A stretch of 64,000 nucleotides of DNA, from positions 62,001 to 126,000 of the forward strand of contig NZ_FOWE01000012.1 in assembly GCF_900115395.1 (NCBI RefSeq), given 5' to 3'. Shown here one piece after another: positions 1 to 6,246 of the stretch; positions within the stretch are counted from its first letter, which is position 1, and every line of letters begins with the position of its first letter. Below the pieces are notes generated by a model that did no database searches, was not told where the DNA came from, and was given only the letters and a program-made list of their open reading frames with translations. This DNA is from Geodermatophilus obscurus (GTDB lineage: Bacteria > Actinomycetota > Actinomycetes > Mycobacteriales > Geodermatophilaceae). The translations under genes and the position numbers were made by a program.

Positions 1-300
1 CACCAGGTCCAGTGCCCGGGTGACGGCGGCCATGTCGGGGGCGTCGAGGGCCCGGCGCCCGTAGGCGGGGGCGAAGCCGGCGGCCAGCAGCAGCTCGTTG
101 CGCTCCCGCAGCGGCACCTCCAGCCGCTCGGCCAGCCGCATCAGCATGTCCCGGCTCGGGCGCGCCCGGCCGGTCTCCAGGAAGCTCAGGTGCCGCGCGG
201 ACACCTCGGCGTCGTTGGCCAGGTCCAGCTGGGACAGCCGGCGGCGCTGCCGCCAGCAGCGCAGCAGCTCCCCCACCGGTGGGCGCGTCAGCGTGGTCAC
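1..300 (-). CDS. XRE-family helix-turn-helix regulator, 3' end beyond window
   Basis: DNA-binding regulator whose C-terminal part lies outside the window; only the first 100 codons are visible. The visible part is an XRE helix-turn-helix: residues about 8-62, with the recognition region reading SARHLSFLETGRARPS, typical of the family whose C-terminal half is an MmyB-like ligand-binding domain. The GTG at 300 (VTTLTRPP) is the chosen start. It is divergent from the membrane-protein gene at 388 with 87 bp between them, so it may control that gene. The ligand is unknown. Confidence 0.8.
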   Translation of the reverse strand, partial: MTTLTRPPVGELLRCWRQRRRLSQLDLANDAEVSARHLSFLETGRARPSRDMLMRLAERLEVPLRERNELLLAAGFAPAYGRRALDAPDMAAVTRALDLV

Positions 301-387
301 GGCGGCGACGCTAGTGACGGCGGCGTCCGGCGTCGCCTACCCGCGAGGTAATCGACGCGCCTCCCGGGCGCCGCCACGGTCGTCGGC

Positions 388-786
388 ATGACCACCACCG
401 CCACCCGTCCCCGCACCCTCGACCTGCTCCGGCTGACGCTGCGCCTCGACGCCGTCGTCACCGGGGCCAACGGCGCCGCCTACCTGGCCGCCGCCCCCTG
501 GCTGACCGACCTGCTCGGCGTCCCGGCCGGGGCGCTGCGCGGGCTGGGCGTCTTCCTGCTCGCCTACGCCGGCGGCGTGTGGCTGGTCGCCGCCCGCCCG
601 CGGGTCTCCGGCGTCGCCACCGAGGTCGTCGTCGGCGCCAACCTGCTGTGGGCGGCCGCCAGCGTCGCCGCGGTCGTCACCGACCGGTTCCCGCTCACCG
701 GCGTCGGCACCGCCTGGGTGCTGCTGCAGGCCGCCGTCGTCGCCGGCTTCGCCGCCGCGCAGCTCGCCGCCCTCCGCTCCCGCTGA
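388..786 (+). CDS. Small four-helix integral membrane protein, unknown function
   Basis: 132-residue hydrophobic protein with about four predicted membrane segments (roughly residues 24-46, 50-72, 76-98, 106-128) and a short charged N-terminus. I recognise no catalytic motif. The ATG at 388 is the only sensible start. It is followed after 29 bp by an NTF2-like protein on the same strand, so the two are probably cotranscribed, and it is divergent from the XRE regulator. It resembles the many uncharacterised four-helix actinobacterial inner-membrane proteins; function not assigned. Confidence 0.75.
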   Translation: MTTTATRPRTLDLLRLTLRLDAVVTGANGAAYLAAAPWLTDLLGVPAGALRGLGVFLLAYAGGVWLVAARPRVSGVATEVVVGANLLWAAASVAAVVTDRFPLTGVGTAWVLLQAAVVAGFAAAQLAALRSR

Positions 787-815
787 CCCACCACCCACCG
801 AAGAGGAGATCCGCC

Positions 816-1184
816 ATGACAGCCACGACCGACCTCGCCGACCGCTATCTCGCCGCCTGGAACGCCACCGACCCGGCCGGCCGCCGGGCCCTGGTCGCGG
901 AGGTGTTCGCCGAGGACGTGACCTACACCGACCCGCTGGCCGACGTCGCCGGCCGGGACGCGCTGGACGCCACGATCGCCGCCGTCCAGGCACGGTTCCC
1001 GGGCTGGGTGTTCCGCCTCGCCGGCCCGGCCGACGCCCACCACGACCAGGTGCGTTTCACGTGGCACCTCGGTCCGGAGGGCGCCGACGCGCCCGTGGCC
1101 GGCTCCGACGTCGCGGTGACCGACGGCGACGGCCGCATCCGCACCGTGCTCGGCTTCCTCGACCGGGTGCCGGCCCCCGCCTGA
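816..1184 (+). CDS. SnoaL/NTF2-like fold protein
   Basis: 122-residue single-domain protein of the SnoaL-like NTF2 superfamily: helical start (LADRYLAAWNATD), then the DV.YTDPLADVAGRDAL segment that in this superfamily lines the conical pocket, then beta strands ending GFLDRVP. Such proteins are isomerases, hydrolases or ligand binders; the substrate cannot be read from sequence. The ATG at 816 has a good AGAGGAG ribosome site at 801-808. It lies 29 bp after the membrane-protein gene. Confidence 0.8.
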   Translation: MTATTDLADRYLAAWNATDPAGRRALVAEVFAEDVTYTDPLADVAGRDALDATIAAVQARFPGWVFRLAGPADAHHDQVRFTWHLGPEGADAPVAGSDVAVTDGDGRIRTVLGFLDRVPAPA

Positions 1185-1200
1185 GACGTCACACCCCGCC

Positions 1201-1260
1201 GCGATCATGGCGCCGTGACCACCGCCCGTACCCCGGGGGTGGTCACGGCGCCATGATCGC
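1201..1260. repeat. Perfect 23-bp inverted repeat
   Basis: Arms 1201-1223 and 1238-1260 are exact reverse complements (23/23) around a 14-base spacer. The arm begins gcgatcatggcgccgtgacc. It sits between two NTF2-like genes read in the same direction, 16 bp after the first stop codon and 24 bp before the next start. It lacks a U-tract, so it could be a terminator, a REP-like element or an mRNA-stabilising hairpin. It is unrelated in sequence to the repeat at 22249-22309. Confidence 0.85.
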
Positions 1261-1284
1261 GAGTGGGGGAACGGGAGGACGCAG

Positions 1285-1650
1285 GTGGGCGGTGAGCTGG
1301 TCCGGCGGTACGCGGCGGCGCTGGGCGCCCGGGACTGGGAGGCGTTCGGGGCCCTGCTGGCCGACGACGTCGTCTACCGGCTGCCGCAGACCGGGGAGGT
1401 CGTCCGAGGGCGGGAGGCGTTCGTCCGCTTCAACCGCGAGTTCCCGGGCGCCTGGGAGCTGACCGTCCTCGACGCGTTCGGCGACGAGCGCGGCGGCGTG
1501 CTGCACGGCGACTACGGCGTCGGCGCACCCGAGTACGGCGTCACGGTGCTGCGCTTCGCCGGCGGCCGGGTGACCGAGGTCGTCGACTACTGGCCCGAGC
1601 CCTACGAGCCGCCGGCCGGCCGGGAACACCTCACCGAGCGCGACGGGTGA
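1285..1650 (+). CDS. SnoaL/NTF2-like fold protein (second, unrelated copy)
   Basis: 121-residue single-domain NTF2-like protein: N-terminal helix (LVRRYAAALGARDWEAF), then LLADDVVYRLPQTGEVVRGREAF, then strands ending VTEVVDYWPEPYEPPAGR. The DVVYRLPQTGE..RG pattern is common in SnoaL-like polyketide-cyclase relatives of unknown role. GTG 1285 is chosen because GGGAGG lies at 1273-1278. The last 20 bp overlap the 3' end of the convergent DUF1992 gene. Similarity to the neighbour at 816 is only at fold level. Confidence 0.75.
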   Translation: MGGELVRRYAAALGARDWEAFGALLADDVVYRLPQTGEVVRGREAFVRFNREFPGAWELTVLDAFGDERGGVLHGDYGVGAPEYGVTVLRFAGGRVTEVVDYWPEPYEPPAGREHLTERDG

Positions 1651-2128
1651 CCCGCCGCTGCCACCAGCGGCGGCGCGGCGGGACCTCCGCGGGCACCTCC
1701 TCGACGACGGGCTCCGGCGGCGGGCGGTCCCGCCGCCAGCCCTCCACCAGGGCCTCGACGTCGGCCAGCCCCGGCACCGGCGACCAGCGGCTCTCCTGCG
1801 GCCGGCGCCAGAATGCCTCGACCCGGGCGTTGTAGTCCTCGGCGACGGCGCGGACGGCGTCCTCCGACGGCAGGTCCGCCACCCGCTCGGGCAGGTCGTC
1901 GCGCTCGCGGCGCAGCGCCAGCCCGGGCGGCAGCATCTCCACCGGCCGGATGCCCTCGCGGCGGGCCTTGGCCACCGCCCAGTCGTAGGCGGTCTCGTCC
2001 GGGTCGAACGCCGGCAGCGGACGCCCGGCGCCGGGCAGCCCGGTGAAGTCGCCGCGCTCCTCCGCCTGGCTGATCTGCCGTTCCACCCAGGTCTCGAACG
2101 ACACCCCGGGCGGTTTCCGGTCGGTCAC
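1631..2128 (-). CDS. DUF1992 / DnaJ-C28-like domain protein
   Basis: 165-residue protein with the DUF1992 domain (also called the DnaJ homologue subfamily C member 28 conserved domain) in its N-terminal half: FETWVERQISQAEERGDFTG, LPGAGRPLP and a later MLPPGLALRRERDDLP. The family has no J-domain of its own and its biochemical role is unknown. The C-terminus is Pro/Arg-rich with RRRWWQRRVTRRAR. GTG 2128 (VTDRKPPG) is chosen because AGGAGGT lies directly upstream; a longer open frame to 2176 adds only low-complexity residues. It is convergent with the gene at 1285. Confidence 0.8.
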   Translation of the reverse strand: MTDRKPPGVSFETWVERQISQAEERGDFTGLPGAGRPLPAFDPDETAYDWAVAKARREGIRPVEMLPPGLALRRERDDLPERVADLPSEDAVRAVAEDYNARVEAFWRRPQESRWSPVPGLADVEALVEGWRRDRPPPEPVVEEVPAEVPPRRRWWQRRVTRRAR

Positions 2129-2174
2129 GTCCACCTCCTGCCTCCATGGTCCGCCTCTGCTCCGCCGCCCTGCC

Positions 2175-2732
2175 ATGCTCGGCTACATGCGGACGACGGG
2201 CAGCCGGGAGATCTACCGCAACCCCTGGATCCGGCTGCGCGAGGACACCGTCGAGCGGGCCGACGGCTCGACCGGCGTCTACTCGGTCGTCGAGAAGCCG
2301 CACTTCGCGCTCGTCCTGGCCGCCGAGCGGGACGGGTTCTGGCTGGTCGAGCAGTTCCGCCACCCCGTCGGCCGCCGCGCGTGGGAGTTCCCGCAGGGCA
2401 CCTGGTCCGCCGAGGCACTGACCGCCGGCAGCGGTGGCGGTCCCGAGGAGCTGGCCCGCGCCGAGCTGGCGGAGGAGACCGGGCTGCGGGCGGCGCGGTG
2501 GGAGCACCTGGGCCACCTCGACCTCGCGCCGGGGCTGTCCACGCAGGAGTTCGACGTCTGGCTGGCCACCGACCTCACGCCCGGGCCCACGGCGCGCGAG
2601 GCGACCGAGGCGGACATGGTGGCGGCGTTCGTGACCGAGGCCGAGCTGCGCGCGATGGTCGCCGACGGCCGGTTCACCGACGGCCCGTCCCTCGCCGCCT
2701 ACGCCCTGCTGCTGCTCTCCCGGGCGCCCTGA
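2175..2732 (+). CDS. Nudix hydrolase, ADP-ribose pyrophosphatase-like
   Basis: 185-residue Nudix hydrolase that probably cleaves a nucleoside-diphosphate linkage such as ADP-ribose or an NDP-sugar. The N-terminal part (TGSREIYRNPWIRLREDTVE) matches the ADP-ribose pyrophosphatase group. The Nudix box C-terminal half is intact (AELAEETGL), but the usual Arg before the first Glu is Ala and the upstream box Glu is not at its canonical place. ATG 2175 or ATG 2187 could be the start; neither has a clear ribosome site. It is divergent from the DUF1992 gene, 46 bp away. Confidence 0.82.
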   Translation: MLGYMRTTGSREIYRNPWIRLREDTVERADGSTGVYSVVEKPHFALVLAAERDGFWLVEQFRHPVGRRAWEFPQGTWSAEALTAGSGGGPEELARAELAEETGLRAARWEHLGHLDLAPGLSTQEFDVWLATDLTPGPTAREATEADMVAAFVTEAELRAMVADGRFTDGPSLAAYALLLLSRAP

Positions 2733-2752
2733 GTCCCGCCGGGAGGCGGACG

Positions 2753-3328
2753 TCAGGAACCCGCGCGCAGGGTCCGCAGAGCCGGGGTGACCCGCGCCAG
2801 CTCGTCGAACACGGCCTTGGCGGCGACCTCGATCTCGGTGTCGGGCACGAACTCGCCGTCCTGGCCGAGGAACCGCGTGAAGAACGGCACCGAGATCGCC
2901 TCGGGGACGGTGTGCACCCGCAGCGCGCCCAGCACCGGCTTGAGCGCCACCGAGGCCCGCAGGCCGGCCGAGACGCCGCCGTAGGTGACCAGCGCGGCGG
3001 CCTTGTCCGCCCACTCGGCCGACAGGTGGTCCAGCGCGTTCTTCAGCGACGCCGGGAAGGAGTGGTTGTACTCCGGCGTCACGAACACGAAGGCGTCGGC
3101 GCGGTCGACCGTCGCGCTCCAGTCCCGCGTGTGCTGGTGGACGTAGCGGCGGGCCCGCGGGTGGTGCGGCTCGTCGAACAGCGGCAGGCCCACCTCGGCG
3201 AGGTCGACCAGCTCGACGTCGAAGGCGCCGTGCGCCTGCGCCAGGCGCTGCACCCACGAGGCGACGGCGAGGCCGCGCCGGCCGGGGCGGGTGCTGGCGA
3301 CGACGACCTGCAGCACGGGACGGGACAC
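2753..3328 (-). CDS. NADPH-dependent FMN reductase family protein
   Basis: 191-residue flavodoxin-fold oxidoreductase. The FMN phosphate-binding loop is ASTRPGRRG near residue 12 and the flavin-ring loop is TPEYNHSFPASLKNALDHLS, both hallmarks of NADPH-dependent FMN reductases and azo/chromate/quinone reductases. A long C-terminal helix completes the fold. GTG 3328 is preceded by a GAGGAG ribosome site. The stop codon faces the Nudix stop 20 bp away. A small palindrome at 3355-3368 lies 26 bp upstream of the start and may be an operator. Confidence 0.85.
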   Translation of the reverse strand: MSRPVLQVVVASTRPGRRGLAVASWVQRLAQAHGAFDVELVDLAEVGLPLFDEPHHPRARRYVHQHTRDWSATVDRADAFVFVTPEYNHSFPASLKNALDHLSAEWADKAAALVTYGGVSAGLRASVALKPVLGALRVHTVPEAISVPFFTRFLGQDGEFVPDTEIEVAAKAVFDELARVTPALRTLRAGS

Positions 3329-3354
3329 GGGACGCTCCTCGGGACGACGGACTC

Positions 3355-3368
3355 GTTGACAGCTCAAC
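3355..3368. promoter_or_regulatory. Possible operator palindrome upstream of FMN reductase
   Basis: gttgacagctcaac: arms GTTGA/TCAAC are exact inverted repeats around a 4-base centre. It lies 26 bp upstream of the FMN reductase GTG on the minus strand. TTGA-TCAA palindromes are bound by several MarR-type repressors, and a MarR gene lies 1.2 kb away, but the link is inference only. Confidence 0.3.
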
Positions 3369-3511
3369 CGTCCCCTCGGCGCCCCCCATCCCGCACGTCC
3401 GTGTGACGGGTACCGCATCCCGGGCAGCGGAGCGTCGCGGCATGCCCATTCCGGGTGGACCGCGCAGCTCGGGGACCTGCGCGGGGGGAGTGCAGGCCCG
3501 ACGCTGACCGG

Positions 3512-4525
3512 GTGCCGCTCACCGCCCCGGGCCTGCCCGACCTGCCGCCCGACCTCGGCGGGCCGGTCGCGGTGCAGCTGGCCAAGCCCGTCCGGGACCT
3601 GCCGACGGCCGGCGCGCTGCCCGGAGGCTGCCGCTACGAACCCAAGTGGGACGGCTACCGGCTGGTCGTCGTGCGGGGCGCCGGCGGCACCCGGCTGTGG
3701 TCCAAGCAGGGCCGCGACCTCACCGACCGCTTCCCCGACGTCGCCGCGGCCGCGCTCGCCCAGGTCCCGGCCGGCAGCGTCCTCGACGGCGAGGTCGTCG
3801 TCTGGGGCGGCGAGCGGCTGGACTTCGGGCTGCTGCAGCGACGGCTGGTCACCCCGCCGTCCCGGATGGCCGCGCTGGCCGCCGCCCACCCGGCCTCCTA
3901 CGTCGCCTTCGACGTCCTCGCCGCGGCCGGCCGCGACCTGCGCCGCCGCCCGTGGCGCGGCCGCCGCGCCGTGCTCGAGGAGCTGGCCGGGCGCTGGGCG
4001 CCGCCGATGCAGCTCTCCCCCGTCACCGCCGACCCCGCCGAGGCCCGGCAGTGGGCCGCCGACCTGCGCCCGCTGGGCGTCGAGGGGCTGGTCGCCAAGG
4101 GCGCGGCCACGCGCTACGCCGGGGGCCGGCGCGAGTGGCTGAAGGTGAAGTCCTGGGAGACCACCGAGGTCGTCGTCGGCGGGGTCATCGGCACGCTGGA
4201 CCGCCCGGGCCAGCTCGTCGCCGGCCGGTACCGCGACGGCGAGCTGGTCGTCGTCGGCCGGACAGGACCGCTGTCCCCGGCGCAGTCGGCGGAGCTGGCC
4301 GCCGTCCTCTCCCCCGCCGCTCCCAGCCACCCGTGGCCCGACCGGATCGGCACCGGCCGCTTCGGCGGCGGGCGGCTGTCGGTCGCCCTCACCCGGGTCG
4401 AGCCGGTCACCGTCGTCGAGGTCAGTGCCGACGCCGCGCTGACCGCCGGCGTGTTCCGGCACCCGCTGCGGTTCGTCCGGGTCCGCGCCGACCTCGCGCC
4501 CGGCGACGTCCCGCCGGCGGTCTGA
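3512..4525 (+). CDS. ATP-dependent DNA ligase (LigC-like)
   Basis: 337-residue single-strand-break ligase made of the adenylation and OB-fold domains only, the layout of actinobacterial LigC-type accessory ligases. Nucleotidyltransferase motif I is YEPKWDGYR (adenylated Lys about residue 45), motif III VLDGEVVVWGG, motif IV GVEGLVAKG and motif V REWLKVKSW. The OB domain follows from about residue 215. GTG 3512 (VPLTAPGLP) is chosen; the frame runs back to 3455 without similarity. It is not beside ku or ligD genes. Its stop abuts the MarR stop with no gap (TGA at 4523-4525, then TCA). Confidence 0.85.
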   Translation: MPLTAPGLPDLPPDLGGPVAVQLAKPVRDLPTAGALPGGCRYEPKWDGYRLVVVRGAGGTRLWSKQGRDLTDRFPDVAAAALAQVPAGSVLDGEVVVWGGERLDFGLLQRRLVTPPSRMAALAAAHPASYVAFDVLAAAGRDLRRRPWRGRRAVLEELAGRWAPPMQLSPVTADPAEARQWAADLRPLGVEGLVAKGAATRYAGGRREWLKVKSWETTEVVVGGVIGTLDRPGQLVAGRYRDGELVVVGRTGPLSPAQSAELAAVLSPAAPSHPWPDRIGTGRFGGGRLSVALTRVEPVTVVEVSADAALTAGVFRHPLRFVRVRADLAPGDVPPAV

Positions 4526-5029
4526 TCAGGGCCGCTGGGGGAGCCGGCCCAGCGTCACGAGGAACCGGCGCAGCAGCCCGGCCAGCTGCTCGAGCTCGGC
4601 CGCGGTCAGCCCGTGGAGCAGGCCGCGCTCGGTCTCCAGGTGGTCGGGCAGCGCGGCGTCGAGGGCCTCCCGTCCGGCGGAGGTGAGCGTGACGACGACC
4701 GCCCGCCCGTCGGCCTCGCTGCGCGTCCTGGTGATCAGCCCGCGCTCCTCGAGCCGGTCCAGCCGCTGGGTGATGGCGCCGGAGGTCACCAGCGCCGTGC
4801 GCATGAGGGCGGTCGGGGTCAGCTGGTAGGGCTCCCCGGCCCGGCGCAGGGCCGCCAGGACGTCGAAGGACGGCGCGTCGAGGCCGTGGCGGGCGAAGGT
4901 CGCGCGCTGGGCGAGGTGCACCTCGCGCTGCAGCTGCGTGATCCGGCCGATGATCCCCATCGGCGAGCAGTCGAGGTCGGGACGCTCCCGGGCCCACTGC
5001 TCGAGGATCAGGTCGACGGCGTCCTGCAC
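4526..5029 (-). CDS. MarR-family transcriptional regulator
   Basis: 167-residue MarR regulator with winged helix-turn-helix at residues about 50-120: LTPTALMRTALVTSGAITQRL, the wing EERGLITRTRSEADGRAVVV, and C-terminal dimerisation helices. GTG 5029 starts the protein (VQDAVDLILEQWARERPDLD), whose N-terminal helix matches MarR proteins with an extended dimerisation arm. It is the last gene of a minus-strand series that includes the large sensor proteins; 32 bp separate it from the MEDS gene. Its ligand is unknown. Confidence 0.88.
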   Translation of the reverse strand: MQDAVDLILEQWARERPDLDCSPMGIIGRITQLQREVHLAQRATFARHGLDAPSFDVLAALRRAGEPYQLTPTALMRTALVTSGAITQRLDRLEERGLITRTRSEADGRAVVVTLTSAGREALDAALPDHLETERGLLHGLTAAELEQLAGLLRRFLVTLGRLPQRP

Positions 5030-5061
5030 GCCGGTACCTCAGCAGTGAGAGAACGGGGGCG

Positions 5062-6246
5062 TCAAGCGCCGCCGGGGCGCGGCAGCGTGGTGGCCAGCCG
5101 CACCGTGAACCCACCCGCCGGCCCGGGCACCAGGTCGACGGAGTCCCACAGCTTGCGGGCCAGCCACAGGCCCATCCCCCCGGCACCGAGGTCGTCGCCG
5201 TGCGCGGGCAGGAAGCCCGCGAACGGGTCGTCGAAGCCCGCTCCGGAGTCCGTGACCCGGCAGACGACCGCGCTGCCGTCGGCCCACACCCGCGCCGACA
5301 CCGGGGGGCGGCCGTGCCGGAAGGCGTTGGCGGCCACCTCGCTGACGGCCAGGTGCAGGTCGGCGAGCAGGTCGGGGTCGGGCACCACGGCCGCCAGCGC
5401 ACGGCGCAGGCCGCTGCGCAGCGCGGGCAGCGTCGGGACGCCGTCGACGGCCCAGACGGGCGCGGCGGCCTCCACCGGTTCCCGGACGCCGGCGAGCCCG
5501 CGCAGGCACGCGGCGGGCGGGAGGTAACGCGGACTGGCCTCGCGCACCCCGCCGGAGACGAGCTCCGGGTGGGTGAGCCGGGCGGTGTCGACCGCGTCGG
5601 CCGGCAGCGTCTCCTCGTCGTAGACGCACAGCGCCGTCACCGGCGCGCCGGCGCACAGCTCGTTGGAGGCGGCCTCGTAGCGGCGGATCTCGCGCCAGCG
5701 GCGCGGGTCGGCCTGGAAGTCCGGCTGGGCGATCACCCGCAGCCGGCCGGAGCCGCTGCCGGCGGCGCGCTCCACCAGCTGCCGGACGGCGGCCGTCGCG
5801 TCCGGCGCCCGGGCGCCGAGCAGGACGACACGGGGGTCGTCCTCGACCGCGCCGACCCGGCCCCCGAGCGCCCGGCGGACGGCGTCGACGCGGTCCGGCG
5901 CCCCGGCGAGCACCGTCAGGTCCCCCGCGAGCAGCCCCTCCTCGACGGCCGCCGCGGCGACGTCGGCACCCTCGCCGGGGGAGCGCACGAGCACGGCGGT
6001 GTGCCGCAGGCCGGGCGCGCCGCGACCATCCGGGGACGCCTCGCGTCCCGGCTCCGCCTGGCCCTGCCCGGCGCGCGCGTGCTCCGTGCGCGTGGCGCAG
6101 GCTCCTGCCCTTCGGTCCACTGGCCCCTCGACCGCCTCCGGGCCGGAACTGCTCCGGCCGATCCGTCCCGATTGTCGGGCACGGCCCGGGCGGGCCGCGC
6201 GAGGGGTGACCGTGCCGTCCCCCGGCGGAGGGACCGGTCGGGTCAC
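5062..6246 (-). CDS. MEDS-domain sensor with C-terminal anti-sigma-type ATPase domain
   Basis: 394-residue protein. Residues 1-75 are Pro/Arg/Gly-rich and disordered-looking. Residues about 80-250 look like a MEDS (DcmR-sensory) domain: LRHTAVLVRSPGEGADVAAA start, LRVIAQPDFQ core, then the RRYEAASNELCAG segment. Residues about 285-390 form a HATPase_c_2 domain of the RsbW kind (LHLAVSEVAANAFRHG, DSGAGFDDPF, GGMGLWLARKL). In relatives this architecture senses a signal and controls an anti-anti-sigma factor. GTG 6246 overlaps the upstream stop as GTGA, supporting this start and translational coupling to the giant sensor; the MEDS assignment is less certain than the ATPase. Confidence 0.8.
   Translation of the reverse strand: MTRPVPPPGDGTVTPRAARPGRARQSGRIGRSSSGPEAVEGPVDRRAGACATRTEHARAGQGQAEPGREASPDGRGAPGLRHTAVLVRSPGEGADVAAAAVEEGLLAGDLTVLAGAPDRVDAVRRALGGRVGAVEDDPRVVLLGARAPDATAAVRQLVERAAGSGSGRLRVIAQPDFQADPRRWREIRRYEAASNELCAGAPVTALCVYDEETLPADAVDTARLTHPELVSGGVREASPRYLPPAACLRGLAGVREPVEAAAPVWAVDGVPTLPALRSGLRRALAAVVPDPDLLADLHLAVSEVAANAFRHGRPPVSARVWADGSAVVCRVTDSGAGFDDPFAGFLPAHGDDLGAGGMGLWLARKLWDSVDLVPGPAGGFTVRLATTLPRPGGA

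Noticed and set aside
98-391. Plus-strand open frame of 97 codons
   Set aside because: Antisense to the XRE regulator, Arg/Ser-rich and without a ribosome site.
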